Source: Oscillospiraceae bacterium (GTDB taxonomy: Bacteria > Bacillota > Clostridia > Oscillospirales > Oscillospiraceae). From it: a DNA stretch of 64,000 nt. The notes beneath the pieces are model-generated. The model did no database searches. It was not told where the DNA came from and saw nothing but the letters and a program-made list of their open reading frames with translations. The stretch spans positions 60,684 through 124,683 of the forward strand of contig JAAWCD010000070.1 in assembly GCA_022793095.1 (NCBI GenBank). The letters run 5' to 3'. The position numbers and the translations under genes are program-made. Positions 42,362-53,373 of this stretch are shown here, one piece after another (position 1 is the stretch's first letter; each line of letters opens with the position of its first letter).

Positions 42362-42385
42362 GGTGAAGCGCCTCCTTTTCCTTTA

Positions 42386-42548
42386 GAAGCTGTATTCACA
42401 ACCGTTGAACGGCGTCTGAGCTTGTCTTTCGCCACCATACGGCGCCAATTTTCCTTGGAATCCACCAAGGATTCCGGCGAAAAATTGTCTTGTCTGGCAG
42501 CGAAATCCTGTGCTCAGTCGCCATTCCCCGATTATGAATACAGCTTCT
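42386..42548. mobile_element. Family B MITE, complete copy 3 (163 bp)
   Basis: GAAGCTGTATTCACAACCG at the left, TGAATACAGCTTC at the right, central GGAATCC...GGATTCC, TTA duplicated at 42383-42385 and 42549-42551. It lies 22 bases upstream of the hydrolase ATG, where it would displace the native promoter. Confidence 0.85.
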
Positions 42549-42605
42549 TATAGTGTACCCTGAAACATTCATTCCGTCAATGGGACAGCTTCCCTGGTTT
42601 GCCGG

Positions 42606-42638
42606 AAAAAACGCGGGTCCGGGAAATCCGGACCCGCG
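42606..42638 (-). terminator. Intrinsic terminator of eno
   Basis: CGCGGGTCCG / CGGACCCGCG stem; on the minus strand followed by TTTTTT. Confidence 0.94.
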
Positions 42639-42655
42639 CGGCTGGTTGTGTTTGC

Positions 42656-44193
<1,538 letters not shown>

Positions 44194-45711
44194 TCAGCTT
44201 TCGATGAGGGTAGCGCCGTCCATCTCGTCGGGCTTTTCCAGGCCCATCAGGTCCAGCATGGTGGGGGCAATGTCGGCCAGCCTGCCCTCCCGCAACTTCA
44301 CGCTGGCGCCCACGATGCACAGGGGAACCAGATTGGTGGTATGGGCGGTGAAGGGGGAAACCCCGTCGTCCTGAAGCATCTGTTCCGCGTTGCCGTGGTC
44401 AGCGGTGATGATGGACACGCCGCCCATTTCGGCGGTGGCCTTCACCACACGGTTTACCCCCTCGTCCACCGCCTGGACCGCGGCCACGGCCGCGTCAAAG
44501 ACGCCGGTGTGGCCCACCATGTCGCAGTTGGCGAAGTTGAGGATAATCACGTCATAATTGCCGCTCTTAATCCGCTCCACCGCGGCGTCCGTGACCTCCT
44601 TGGCAGACATTTCGGGCTGAAGGTCGTAGGTGGCCACCTTGGGGGAGGGAATCAAAACCCGGTCCTCGCCAGGGAACACCTGCTCCACGCCGCCGTTGAA
44701 GAAGAAGGTGACGTGAGCATACTTTTCGGTCTCCGCGATGCGGAGCTGCGTCAGGCCCAGCCGGGAAATATACTCGCCGAAAATGTTGTCCAGCTTCTGC
44801 CGGGGGAAAGCCACCTTCACATTGGGCATGGTGGCGTCATACTCAGTGGTGCAGACGTACTGGACCGGGAAGAAACCACGGCGGCGCTCGAAGCCGGTGA
44901 ATTCCGGGTCCACAAAGGTCCGGGTAATCTCACGGGCCCGGTCAGGCCGGAAGTTGATAAAGATGATGGAGTCGCCCTCGTTGATGGTGGCGTCCTCCAC
45001 GCAGACCACGGGCTCCATAAACTCGTCCGTGACCTCCCGCTGATAGGAGAGCTCCACAGCGGCCACCGGGTCCTCCTCAAAGGGCGCGTCGCCATAGACC
45101 ATGGCGGCATAGGCCCGTTCCACCCGCTCCCAGCGGTTATCCCGGTCCATGGCGTAGTAGCGGCCCATGACGGTCACAATCTGACCTATGCCCAGCTCCT
45201 CGCACTTGGCGCCGCATTGGGCCACAAAATCCTTGCCGCTGGTGGGGGGCACGTCCCGGCCGTCCAGGAAGCAGTGAACATAGACCTTGGAGAGGCCCCG
45301 TTCCTTGGCCATTTTGAGGAATCCGAAGAGATGGGTGATGTGGGAGTGAACGCCGCCGTCGCTGAGCAGGCCCATGAGATGGAGGGCCGTACCCTTTTCC
45401 TTACAGGCGTCCATGGCCTCCGCGTAGGCTTCGTTCTGGAAGAAGGAGCCGTCCTGAATGGCCAGGGAGATGCGGGGCAAGTCCTGGAAGACCACCCGGC
45501 CCGCGCCGATATTGGTGTGCCCCACCTCGCTGTTGCCCATCTGCCCCTCCGGGAGACCCACATCCAGCCCGGAGGCGGACAAGCGGGTCAGGGGATTTTC
45601 CGAGAAAATGCGGTCCAGATTGGGCGTTTGGGCCGCGGCGATGGCGTTGCCTTCCTGCGTCTCTCGAAGGCCAAAGCCGTCCATGATAATCAAAGTAGTC
45701 GGTGTTTTCAT
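44194..45711 (-). CDS. gpmI: 2,3-bisphosphoglycerate-independent phosphoglycerate mutase
   Basis: 505 aa. Metal-binding Asp11 (IMDGFGL), nucleophile Ser61 (MGNSEVGHTNIGAGR), LLSDGGVHSH, and C-terminal ITADHGNAEQM with HTTNLVP. Mn2+-dependent interconversion of 3- and 2-phosphoglycerate. ATG 45711 has GAGG about 6 bases upstream; the in-frame extension to 45768 is not needed by the family. Confidence 0.97.
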   Translation of the reverse strand: MKTPTTLIIMDGFGLRETQEGNAIAAAQTPNLDRIFSENPLTRLSASGLDVGLPEGQMGNSEVGHTNIGAGRVVFQDLPRISLAIQDGSFFQNEAYAEAMDACKEKGTALHLMGLLSDGGVHSHITHLFGFLKMAKERGLSKVYVHCFLDGRDVPPTSGKDFVAQCGAKCEELGIGQIVTVMGRYYAMDRDNRWERVERAYAAMVYGDAPFEEDPVAAVELSYQREVTDEFMEPVVCVEDATINEGDSIIFINFRPDRAREITRTFVDPEFTGFERRRGFFPVQYVCTTEYDATMPNVKVAFPRQKLDNIFGEYISRLGLTQLRIAETEKYAHVTFFFNGGVEQVFPGEDRVLIPSPKVATYDLQPEMSAKEVTDAAVERIKSGNYDVIILNFANCDMVGHTGVFDAAVAAVQAVDEGVNRVVKATAEMGGVSIITADHGNAEQMLQDDGVSPFTAHTTNLVPLCIVGASVKLREGRLADIAPTMLDLMGLEKPDEMDGATLIES

Positions 45712-45783
45712 GCAAACCTCGTTTTCTGACCCCGCCGTGAGAAGCCGCACCTGGCAGAGGTCAAGCATTGGATACGCAAGGCG

Positions 45784-45814
45784 CCGGAATTGCCGCCGGA
45801 GGCGGCAATTCCGG
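45784..45814 (-). terminator. Strong hairpin between tpiA and gpmI
   Basis: 14-bp stem CCGGAATTGCCGCC / GGCGGCAATTCCGG with a 3-base loop. No long T run; it may act as partial terminator or mRNA stabiliser. Confidence 0.6.
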
Positions 45815-45824
45815 AAAGGTCATA

Positions 45825-45899
45825 GAATCTGTATTCATAACCGGGAATGGCAAAAGGCAAGTCCGGATGCCGTTCACCGCTTGTGAATCCTGGTTCTTA
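45825..45899. mobile_element. Family B MITE, internally deleted copy at the tpiA stop
   Basis: About 72 bp: GAATCTGTATTCATAACCGG at one end, GCTTGTGAATCCTGGTTC at the other, middle missing. The flanking TTA (45897-45899) is the complement of the tpiA TAA stop codon. Confidence 0.7.
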
Positions 45900-46670
45900 T
45901 TCCTGATTCGCCGCGTTGATGATAGCGGTAAAGTCAGCGGCCTTCAGCGCGGCGCCGCCGATGAGTCCGCCGTCCACATCAGGCTGAGCCAGCAGCTCTT
46001 CGGCGTTCTTGGCGTTCATGGAACCGCCGTACTGGACGGTCACGGAGCGGGCCACGCGGGCGCCGTACAGGCGGCGGATAATGGCGCGGATCTCCTCATT
46101 GACCTCGTTGGCCTGCTCGGAGGTGGCAGTCTTGCCGGTGCCGATGGCCCACAGGGGCTCATAAGCGATAACGACATGGCGCATCTTCTCGGCGGGCACA
46201 CCGGCCAAGGCGGTCTTGACCTGGAGGTTAATCAGCTCCATGGTGACGCCCAGCTCCCGCTGTTCCAGGCTCTCGCCCACGCAGACGATGGGGTAGAGGC
46301 CGGCGTCAATGGCGGCGTGAACCTTCTTGTTGACGGTGAGGTCGGTCTCATTCCAGTACTGGCGGCGCTCGGAGTGGCCGATGATGACGTACTTCACGCC
46401 CAGGTCCTTGAGCATGGCGGCGGACACCTCGCCGGTGAAGGCGCCGTGGTCTTCAAAGTGGAGGTTCTGAGCGCCGATGGCCACCCGGGTGTCCTTAAAC
46501 GCCTTAATTGCAGCGGGAATATTGACAAAGGGGACGCACAGCACAATGTCGCACCATTTGGCCTTGGAGAGCAGGGGCTTCAGCTCCTCCGCGAAGGCGC
46601 GGGTGTCGGAAGCGGTCTTGTTCATCTTCCAGTTTCCGGCAATAATTGTTTTGCGGTATCTACGGTTCAT
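45897..46670 (-). CDS. tpiA: Triosephosphate isomerase
   Basis: 257 aa. Active-site Lys15 (GNWKMNK), His99 (IGHSERR) and the catalytic Glu in AYEPLWAIGTGKTA; phosphate loop GGSMNAKNA. Interconverts DHAP and G3P. ATG 46670 (MNRRYRKTIIAGNWK) follows GAGGTAG; an in-frame upstream Met at 46721 is less likely. The stop codon coincides with a MITE-adjacent TTA. Confidence 0.97.
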   Translation of the reverse strand: MNRRYRKTIIAGNWKMNKTASDTRAFAEELKPLLSKAKWCDIVLCVPFVNIPAAIKAFKDTRVAIGAQNLHFEDHGAFTGEVSAAMLKDLGVKYVIIGHSERRQYWNETDLTVNKKVHAAIDAGLYPIVCVGESLEQRELGVTMELINLQVKTALAGVPAEKMRHVVIAYEPLWAIGTGKTATSEQANEVNEEIRAIIRRLYGARVARSVTVQYGGSMNAKNAEELLAQPDVDGGLIGGAALKAADFTAIINAANQE

Positions 46671-46870
46671 GGGGTTTCTACCTCTTTCTCTTACGGTCAG
46701 ATTGACAAACTGGGTCATCAATCACGACTCAAACTCATAAAAAACACAGATCGTCACCTGACGCCATCAGCGGGATTTCAGAGAGCAGCGCCTCTGGTTC
46801 GTCTGCCGCGGCAAACGAAAAAATCACATCCGGTCCAAGGGGGAATTCACTTCCCCTGGAGGATTGGCCT

Positions 46871-48061
46871 TTAGCGGTCCAACAGGCACGCGACGCCGGG
46901 CAGCTCCTTGCCTTCCAGGAATTCGAGGGAAGCGCCGCCGCCGGTGGAGATATGGGTCATCTTCTCGGCAAAGCCCAGCTGCTCCACAGCCGCCGCCGAG
47001 TCGCCGCCGCCCACAATCGTGATTGCGCCGGACTCTGCCAGCGCCTTGGCCATGGCCCGGGTGCCCCCGGCAAAGGCGTCAAACTCGAACACGCCCATGG
47101 GTCCGTTCCAGACCACCGTGCCCGCGCCCTTGACGGCCGCAGAAAACGCTTCGATGGTCTTCGGCCCGATGTCCATGCCCATCAGATCCTCGGGAATGTC
47201 ATCCCCAACAGAAACGGGCTTGGCGTCCGCCGAGAACTCTGCCGCGCACAGGTTGTCGGAGGGAAGCAGGAACTGAACGCCCTTTTCCTCCGCCTTCTTC
47301 ATCATATCCTTGGCATAGTCGATCTTGTCCGCCTCCAGCAGGGACTTGCCGATGGTGTGACCCTGGGCCATTTTAAAGGTATAGGCCATGCCGCCGCCGA
47401 TGATGATGGTGTCGGCCTTCTCCAGCAGGTTGTTGATGACGTTGATTTTGTCGGAGACCTTGGCGCCGCCCAGCACTGCCACAAAGGGCCGCTTGGGGTC
47501 GTCCAGGGCCTTGCCCATAATGTCCAGCTCTTTCCCAATGAGGAAGCCGGACACGGCGGGCAGATAGGCGGCCACACCGGCGGTGGAGGCGTGGGCGCGG
47601 TGAACCGTACCGAAGGCGTCGGAAACATAAACCTCCGCCATGTCCGCCAGCGCCTTGGCAAAGTCTCCGTGGTTCTTCTCCTCACCGATATCAAACCGGA
47701 GATTTTCCAGCAGCATAATCTGTCCGGGCTGCAAGGCGGCAGCCTTGGCCTTGGCATCCTCACCGATCATGTCCTTAGCAAAGATAACCTCCTTGCCCAG
47801 GAGCTCGCTCAGGCGGGCTGCCACGGGGGCCAGGGTCAGCTTTTCCTTCCACTCGCCCTTGGGCTTACCCAGGTGGGAGCAGGCGATGACTGCCGCGCCC
47901 TGCTCCAGCAGGTAGTTCAGGGTGGGAAGGGCCGCCCGGATGCGCTTATCGTCGGTAATCGCGCCGGTGGCCTTGTCCTGGGGTACGTTGAAGTCGCAGC
48001 GGCACAGAACCTTCTTGCCCTTCACATCGATGTCTTTGACGGTCTTTTTGTTGTAGTTCAT
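46871..48061 (-). CDS. pgk: Phosphoglycerate kinase
   Basis: 396 aa. RCDFNVPQD (substrate Arg/Asp), [21 protein letters not shown], nucleotide site in GGAKVSDKI and [13 protein letters not shown]. Substrate-level ATP formation from 1,3-bisphosphoglycerate. Lies 67 bases downstream of trmL and 200 bases upstream of tpiA; these gaps are longer than in typical glycolytic operons, so internal promoters are possible. Confidence 0.97.
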   Translation of the reverse strand: MNYNKKTVKDIDVKGKKVLCRCDFNVPQDKATGAITDDKRIRAALPTLNYLLEQGAAVIACSHLGKPKGEWKEKLTLAPVAARLSELLGKEVIFAKDMIGEDAKAKAAALQPGQIMLLENLRFDIGEEKNHGDFAKALADMAEVYVSDAFGTVHRAHASTAGVAAYLPAVSGFLIGKELDIMGKALDDPKRPFVAVLGGAKVSDKINVINNLLEKADTIIIGGGMAYTFKMAQGHTIGKSLLEADKIDYAKDMMKKAEEKGVQFLLPSDNLCAAEFSADAKPVSVGDDIPEDLMGMDIGPKTIEAFSAAVKGAGTVVWNGPMGVFEFDAFAGGTRAMAKALAESGAITIVGGGDSAAAVEQLGFAEKMTHISTGGGASLEFLEGKELPGVACLLDR

Positions 48062-48128
48062 GCGTATTGACTCCTTTCATTTTTTCTTATTTGAAAATAG
48101 GGAAAGGGAACAGACGGAGAAGCTCCGT

Positions 48129-48614
48129 TCAGAGAGATGCCATTTCGCCCTGCCCCAGCAGGCCGGGGAACCCAAGCTGACGCAGCGCCTCAAAGGCCAG
48201 CACGGCCACAGAGTTGGAGAGGTTCAGGCTGCGGGCCCCCTCGTACATGGGGATTCGGACGCACCGCGCGGCGTGGGCCAGGCGGAATTCCTCCGGAAGG
48301 CCGGCGGTCTCCTTGCCGAATACGAGGTAGCATCCATCCCGGAATTCCGCCTGGCTGTAGCTTCTGGGCGCCTTGGTTGTGGCCAGCCAGAGGTCTGCCG
48401 CGCCGGTACGGTTGAAAAATTCATCCAGGTTCTCGTAAACCTGAAGGTCCACCATAGGCCAGTAATCGAGCCCGGCCCGGCGGACGGCCTTTTCCGAGAT
48501 GTCAAAACCCAGGGGTTTGATGAGGTGGAGGCGGCTCCGGGTGGCCGCGCAGGTGCGGGCGATATTGCCGCAGTTCTGCGGGATCTCCGGCTCCACCAAA
48601 ACGATATTCAGCAT
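48129..48614 (-). CDS. trmL: tRNA (cytidine(34)/uridine(34)-2'-O)-methyltransferase
   Basis: 161 aa minimal SPOUT methyltransferase. LVEPEIPQNCGNIARTCA (5-22), FGKETAGLP, RIPMYEGARSLNLSNSVAV: the three trefoil-knot motifs. Methylates the wobble ribose of tRNA-Leu in E. coli. ATG 48614 (MLNIVLVEPEIPQN) is the family start; the extension to 48650 is unlikely. Precedes pgk on the same strand. Confidence 0.93.
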   Translation of the reverse strand: MLNIVLVEPEIPQNCGNIARTCAATRSRLHLIKPLGFDISEKAVRRAGLDYWPMVDLQVYENLDEFFNRTGAADLWLATTKAPRSYSQAEFRDGCYLVFGKETAGLPEEFRLAHAARCVRIPMYEGARSLNLSNSVAVLAFEALRQLGFPGLLGQGEMASL

Positions 48615-48872
48615 GGGCGGTTCCAACACCTTTCTAAATGCAACGTACATTTTATCCTAAAAGAGTTCAAAATTCAATAACAACCAGTCGAAAATTTGAG
48701 AAATTCACCCGCAAGGCATTATTTTTAACGCCGAAGTTGGAAGAAATAGTAAAATAGAGGAAAAAATCGTGGTTCCGGAACAATTCCCACCCGTTTCCGG
48801 TCAAAATACCGGCGTTATGTGAGCAAATACCGGACGAAATCCGACGATGAGAATTTCCCCGGTCAGTTTTTT

Positions 48873-48892
48873 GCACATATTATATTATGTGC
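48873..48892. promoter_or_regulatory. Perfect palindrome upstream of proB, operator candidate
   Basis: GCACATA / TATGTGC with a 6-base TTATAT centre, in the 48615-49043 gap between divergent trmL and proB. The centre includes TATATT, a possible -10. The rest of the gap is AT-rich with no ORF, plus the family A arm at 48957. Confidence 0.55.
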
Positions 48893-48956
48893 TGGAAGGT
48901 CATGGCCGATGTTATATAGAGGACACTATTACGTTAACGCTGGAAAGCAAAAGAGC

Positions 48957-49012
48957 GTTCCCTTCTTTTTCTTGAAAGGAAAAGAAGCAAAAAGAACTTT
49001 AAACTGGCTCTG
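48957..49012. repeat. Family A element, copy 16 (left arm)
   Basis: CTTCTTTTTCTTGAAAG / GAAAAGAAGC followed by AAAAAGAACTTTAAACTGGC; the right arm is absent. It ends 30 bases before proB. Confidence 0.85.
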
Positions 49013-49043
49013 CCGGGAAGCTATACTTATTTGGGAGGCATAT

Positions 49044-49853
49044 ATGAAGACACAGAGAATTGTGGTCAAGGTGGGCACCTCCACCCTGACCCGTGAGAGC
49101 GGCAGCCGGAATCTGCGAAGCATGGACCGGCTGGCCCGTGTGCTTTCGGATTTGAAGGGCATGGGGCATGAAGTGATATTGGTTTCCTCCGGAGCCATCG
49201 GCATCGGCACCAGCAAGCTGGGGCTGAAGCAGCGTCCGGTAGAGCTGCGGATGAAGCAGGCGGCGGCGGCCATTGGACAGTGCGAGATGATTCACATATA
49301 CGACCAGTTTTTCAGTGATTACGGCCAGACGGTGGCACAGATTCTGCTGACGGGGGACGATGTGAAGGATCCGGTCCGGTCGGCCCATCTGGCGGGCACC
49401 TTTTCGGCATTGCTGGAGCTGGGCGTCATCCCGGTGGTCAATGAGAACGACTCTGTGAGTTCCGATGAAATTGAGACCGGCCAGGACCGGGTTCTGGGCG
49501 ACAACGACACGCTTTCCGCGATTGTGGCGCAGCTGTGCGGCGCAGGCCTGCTCATTCTGCTGTCTGACATTGAGGGCCTTTACGACGCGGACCCCCACAA
49601 GCACCCGGACGCGAAGCTGATTTCGGAGGTGCGGGAGATCACGCCGGAAATCCGGGCTTTGGCGGGCGGCGTTGGATCCAAATGGGGCACCGGGGGTATG
49701 TCCACCAAGATTTCAGCGGCTGAGCGGGCCATGGAGGCCGGCATTGACATGGTGGTGGCCAATGGGCAGAATATGGACGCTCTTTATGATATTGTGGAGG
49801 GCAAAGACGTAGGCACCCGCTTTCTTGGCGGAAGCAGGGAGAGGAGGCCGTAA
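49044..49853 (+). CDS. proB: Glutamate 5-kinase
   Basis: 269 aa, amino-acid kinase domain only; no C-terminal PUA domain, as in many Firmicutes. VVKVGTSTLT, VSSGAIGIGTSKLGL, NENDSVSS, GDNDTLSAIVA and KWGTGGMSTKI are the nucleotide and glutamate site motifs. First step of proline synthesis. GGGAGG precedes ATG 49044. Forms an operon with the NUDIX and proA genes. Confidence 0.96.
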   Translation: MKTQRIVVKVGTSTLTRESGSRNLRSMDRLARVLSDLKGMGHEVILVSSGAIGIGTSKLGLKQRPVELRMKQAAAAIGQCEMIHIYDQFFSDYGQTVAQILLTGDDVKDPVRSAHLAGTFSALLELGVIPVVNENDSVSSDEIETGQDRVLGDNDTLSAIVAQLCGAGLLILLSDIEGLYDADPHKHPDAKLISEVREITPEIRALAGGVGSKWGTGGMSTKISAAERAMEAGIDMVVANGQNMDALYDIVEGKDVGTRFLGGSRERRP

Positions 49854-49857
49854 AGAG

Positions 49858-50472
49858 GTGGAAGGAAAATGGCTGGATTGGGCGGTGGAGCTGCAAGCAT
49901 TGGCCCAGGCGGGACTCCACTACGGGAAGGACAAGTTCGACCTGGAGCGGTATGAGCGCATCCGGGAGATCGCCGCTGAAATGGTTCAGGATCGGACCGG
50001 TTTGCCCCTGGAGAAGGTCAAGAACATTTTTTGCAGCGATGCGGGCTATCAGACGCCCAAGCTGGAGACCCGTGCGGCAATTTTTCAGGACGGCAAAATT
50101 CTGCTGGTGCGGGAGAATAACGGAACCTGGTCCCTGCCCGGCGGCTGGGTGGACGTGAATGTCTCCGTGAAGGACAACACCGTCAAGGAGGTGCGGGAGG
50201 AGGCCGGATTGGACGTTTCCGCTGACTTTGTCATCGCGGTCCAGGACCGGGAGAAGCACAATCAGCCCGTTTACGCCTATAAGATCTGCAAAATCTTTGT
50301 GCGCTGCACGGTGCTGGGCGGGGGCTTTCAGGAGAACATCGAGACCACGGGCAGCGGCTACTTCGCTCTGGACGAGCTACCGCCGTTGGCCCTGGAGAAG
50401 AACAACGAGGAGCAAATTGCGATGTGCTTCGAGGCCGAGCAGGCGGAGCATTGGCAGACGTATTTCGATTGA
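49858..50472 (+). CDS. NUDIX hydrolase with N-terminal DUF (PF12535 type)
   Basis: 204 aa. N-terminal helical segment (LDWAVELQALAQAGLHYGKD) typical of Nudix_N (ADP-ribose pyrophosphatase-like group), then the NUDIX domain with GGWVDVNVSVKDNTVKEVRE and EEAG. The GX5E glutamate of the classic box is missing, as usual in this subgroup. GTG 49858 follows GGAGG, 4 bases after the proB stop. Its insertion between proB and proA is not needed for proline synthesis; substrate unknown. Confidence 0.85.
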   Translation: MEGKWLDWAVELQALAQAGLHYGKDKFDLERYERIREIAAEMVQDRTGLPLEKVKNIFCSDAGYQTPKLETRAAIFQDGKILLVRENNGTWSLPGGWVDVNVSVKDNTVKEVREEAGLDVSADFVIAVQDREKHNQPVYAYKICKIFVRCTVLGGGFQENIETTGSGYFALDELPPLALEKNNEEQIAMCFEAEQAEHWQTYFD

Positions 50473-50486
50473 CAGCGGAAGCACAG

Positions 50487-50525
50487 CTGAACGTTCTTTT
50501 TGCTGCTTATTCGCTCAAAAAAGTA
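50487..50525. repeat. Family A element, copy 17 (degenerate right arm)
   Basis: CTGAACGTTCTTTTTGCTGC TTATTCGCTCAAAAAAG: the hairpin has decayed. Occupies the nudix-proA gap. Confidence 0.55.
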
Positions 50526-50555
50526 GGAACAACAGACCAAAAAGGGGGATTCACC

Positions 50556-51797
50556 ATGACAGTATTGGAAACGCAGGGCCTCGCGGCGAAGCACGCGGCC
50601 CGAATCCTGGCGGTGGCGGGCACGAGCGCGAAAAATGCCGCTCTGGAGGCGGTTGCCCGGCAGCTGGCCGCCCACAGCGGGGAAATTCTCGCGGCCAACC
50701 GGCTGGACCTGGAGGAAGCCACCGGCATGCGCCCGTCCCTGGTGGACCGGCTGACCCTGACTCAGGCCCGGATTGACAGCATGGTGGAGGGCGTGCGGCA
50801 GGTGGCCGCTCTGCCCGACCCCATCGGGGCCGTGACAAAAATGGAGACCCGGCCCAACGGCCTCATCATCGGCAAGCGCCGGGTGCCGCTGGGCGTCATC
50901 GGCATCATCTACGAGGCCCGGCCCAATGTGACGGTGGACGCCGCCGCCCTCTGCCTCAAGTCGGGCAACGCGGTGATTCTCCGAGGCGGCAAGGAGGCCT
51001 TCCACTCCAACCAGGCTCTGGTCCGGGTCATGCGGGACGCCCTGGAGGAATCCGGCCTGCCTCGGGACTGCGCGGCCCTGGTTATGGACACCAGCCGGGA
51101 GAGCGCGGCGGAGCTGATGAATCTGACCGGGTATCTGGACGTGCTCATTCCCCGGGGAGGCGCGGGGCTGATCCGCTCGGTGGCCGCTCAAGCCAAGGTG
51201 CCGGTCATCCGCACCGGCGAGGGGGTGTGCCATGTGTATGTGGACAGCGAGGCCGACTTGCAGATGGGCGCGGAAATCATTTTCAACGCGAAATGCTCCC
51301 GTCCCTCGGTGTGCAACGCGGCGGAATGTCTGCTGGTGGCCCGTGGGATTGCGGCGGACTTCCTGCCCGTGGCGAAGGCCATGCTGGACACCAAGGGCGT
51401 GGAGCTGCGGGGCGACCCGGAGGTCCGGGCCATTCTGGGAGAGAGCGTAACGCCCGCCTCCAGCGGGGATTGGGACGCGGAATATGGGGACTACATTCTG
51501 GCGGTCAAGGTGGTGGCTGGTCCGGAGGAGGCCATCCAGTTCATCAACGGCCACGGCACCGGCCATTCGGAGGCCATTGTAACCAGCAACTATTTCACTG
51601 CCCAGCGGTTCCTGGATGAAGTGGACGCGGCGGCAGTCTATGTCAACGCCTCCACCCGCTTTACGGACGGATTTGAATTCGGTCTGGGCGCGGAAATCGG
51701 CATTTCCACCCAGAAAATGCACGCCCGCGGCCCTATGGGCCTGGAGGAACTGACCTCCTCCAAGTATGTCATCTATGGAACAGGACAGGTACGGTAG
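50556..51797 (+). CDS. proA: Glutamate-5-semialdehyde dehydrogenase (gamma-glutamyl phosphate reductase)
   Basis: 413 aa. IYEARPNVTVDAAALCLKSG region, GGKEA, catalytic Cys in NAKCSRPSVCNA, and VNASTRFTDGFEFGLGAEIG. NADPH-dependent second step of proline synthesis. ATG 50556 behind AAAGGGGG. A perfect bidirectional terminator follows. Confidence 0.97.
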   Translation: MTVLETQGLAAKHAARILAVAGTSAKNAALEAVARQLAAHSGEILAANRLDLEEATGMRPSLVDRLTLTQARIDSMVEGVRQVAALPDPIGAVTKMETRPNGLIIGKRRVPLGVIGIIYEARPNVTVDAAALCLKSGNAVILRGGKEAFHSNQALVRVMRDALEESGLPRDCAALVMDTSRESAAELMNLTGYLDVLIPRGGAGLIRSVAAQAKVPVIRTGEGVCHVYVDSEADLQMGAEIIFNAKCSRPSVCNAAECLLVARGIAADFLPVAKAMLDTKGVELRGDPEVRAILGESVTPASSGDWDAEYGDYILAVKVVAGPEEAIQFINGHGTGHSEAIVTSNYFTAQRFLDEVDAAAVYVNASTRFTDGFEFGLGAEIGISTQKMHARGPMGLEELTSSKYVIYGTGQVR

Positions 51798-51825
51798 TTC
51801 TTTCATCTCTGGGCGTAAGCCGCGC

Positions 51826-51857
51826 AAGGTCCCGGCATGCTAGCATGCCGGGACCTT
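51826..51857. terminator. Bidirectional hairpin between proA and the DASS transporter
   Basis: 15-bp perfect stem AAGGTCCCGGCATGC / GCATGCCGGGACCTT with an essentially 2-4 base loop. T runs are short, but position between convergent genes supports termination. Confidence 0.75.
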
Positions 51858-51879
51858 GTGCAGCCTGAGATCAAATGTA

Positions 51880-53331
51880 TCAAAGAGGCAGGACGCCGGC
51901 CAGTGGAATCCCAACCAGGAACATGACCAGCAGGTTAATCAGCACCATCAGCCCACACAAAAGGTAGAGATCGGAGGCCTTGGGAATCCACGTCCGGTTT
52001 CCGTGGAGCAGAGCGGCATGGGTGCCGCCCGAAGGGGCCAGCGTCGCCATGGCGCCTGCCGCAACCGTCATCAGCATGATCACCTTCAGGTTGACGCCAA
52101 TGCCGCCCAGACCGGACATAATCACCAGGAAAACCGGCGTAATCACGGTGACCGTGGCGGCGTTGTTGCAGAACTGCGTCATCACAGTCACGATCAGGAT
52201 GCAGATTGCCACCAGACCCAGGCCGGAACGGCCCTCCAGCATGGGAGTCACATACTGGACAATGAATGCCTCAATGCCGGTACTCTCCGCCCGGAAGGCG
52301 CTGGCCACCGTCATGGCAGAGGCAATCAGGAAGATCATGTTCCAGTTGACTCCCTCAAACACCATCTTGCCCAGCGGCACGCTCTCCTGGAACTTGGCCA
52401 CCAGCAGGATAATCACCGCAGCCAGAGCAATGCCCGTATTGCCCACCGATTTCATGAATTGGGTCAGGGCCCAGGCCTTCGGAAGCAGATCCGGCAGCAG
52501 CAGCGCAACCACATAGACGGCAAAGACAGCCAGCACAAACTTCTGATAGGCCGTCAGCGGCGGGACCTCCTCCTCAAATTTGGCGTTTGCCAGCTTGCTC
52601 ACATCAGGCTTGAACACATACTTCACAGCGAGGAAAAACAGAATCGTGCTCACCAGAGAAAATACCAGCATCCAAAGGGTGAAGCCCAAGGTGCTCACTG
52701 TCTCGCCCATGATGGTCTCAAACTGCCCCAGCACGGACAGGCATAGATTCTTGAACGGGAACATCTGTCCGGAAATATTGCCCGAAAAGGCCGTGCCCGC
52801 AATCATCAGCATGGGCCACTTCTCCCCCGGCTTGTAGCCGCACATCTCAAACAGACTGTACAGCACCGACCAGATCAGCAGCAGAGACGCCGCCGGCGCC
52901 AGAAACGCGGAACACACATAGTTGGACATGATCACCAGGAACGTCATCCGCCAGGCATGCCCCTTGGCCCAGCTCATATTCAGCACCTTCATACAGAAAT
53001 AGCGGGTCAGTCCGGCCGAGTTGAGCACGCCGGTCATAATGCAGATGAAAAACAGCATCAGCACCGTATTGTTGCCGAAGGTGTCCTTCAGCACCGCGTT
53101 GACCGGCGCATACTCCGTCAGCCCCAGCATCAGAACGCCCAGCAGGCTGGGCCAATGGGTGCCCACCGTGATCCAGCCGTAGATCATTCCAAGGAAAATG
53201 CCGATCACCCGCATGCCCAGCGGGGTCATGGGCGCAGGGGCGGGAAGCATGCCGGACAGCAGCATAATCAATACGCAGATGGCGGAATGAATGACATACG
53301 CAAGGTTCTTTTGTTTGGTTTCGCCTGACAT
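51880..53331 (-). CDS. SLC13/DASS family anion symporter
   Basis: 483 aa, about twelve hydrophobic segments. Two repeats with reentrant-loop features: NNTVLMLFFICIMTGVLNSAG and FCNNAATVTVITPVFLVIMS, plus APSGGTHAALL. The family moves dicarboxylates and related anions with Na+ or by exchange. ATG 53331 (MSGETKQKNLAY) follows GAGGAG; the frame upstream is repeat. It lies downstream of two enoate-reductase-like genes, so it likely imports their substrate or exchanges substrate and product (inference). Confidence 0.9.
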   Translation of the reverse strand: MSGETKQKNLAYVIHSAICVLIMLLSGMLPAPAPMTPLGMRVIGIFLGMIYGWITVGTHWPSLLGVLMLGLTEYAPVNAVLKDTFGNNTVLMLFFICIMTGVLNSAGLTRYFCMKVLNMSWAKGHAWRMTFLVIMSNYVCSAFLAPAASLLLIWSVLYSLFEMCGYKPGEKWPMLMIAGTAFSGNISGQMFPFKNLCLSVLGQFETIMGETVSTLGFTLWMLVFSLVSTILFFLAVKYVFKPDVSKLANAKFEEEVPPLTAYQKFVLAVFAVYVVALLLPDLLPKAWALTQFMKSVGNTGIALAAVIILLVAKFQESVPLGKMVFEGVNWNMIFLIASAMTVASAFRAESTGIEAFIVQYVTPMLEGRSGLGLVAICILIVTVMTQFCNNAATVTVITPVFLVIMSGLGGIGVNLKVIMLMTVAAGAMATLAPSGGTHAALLHGNRTWIPKASDLYLLCGLMVLINLLVMFLVGIPLAGVLPL

Positions 53332-53373
53332 AAAATCCGTTCTCCTCTCTTTTTGCTTTGCGGCATCGTAAAC

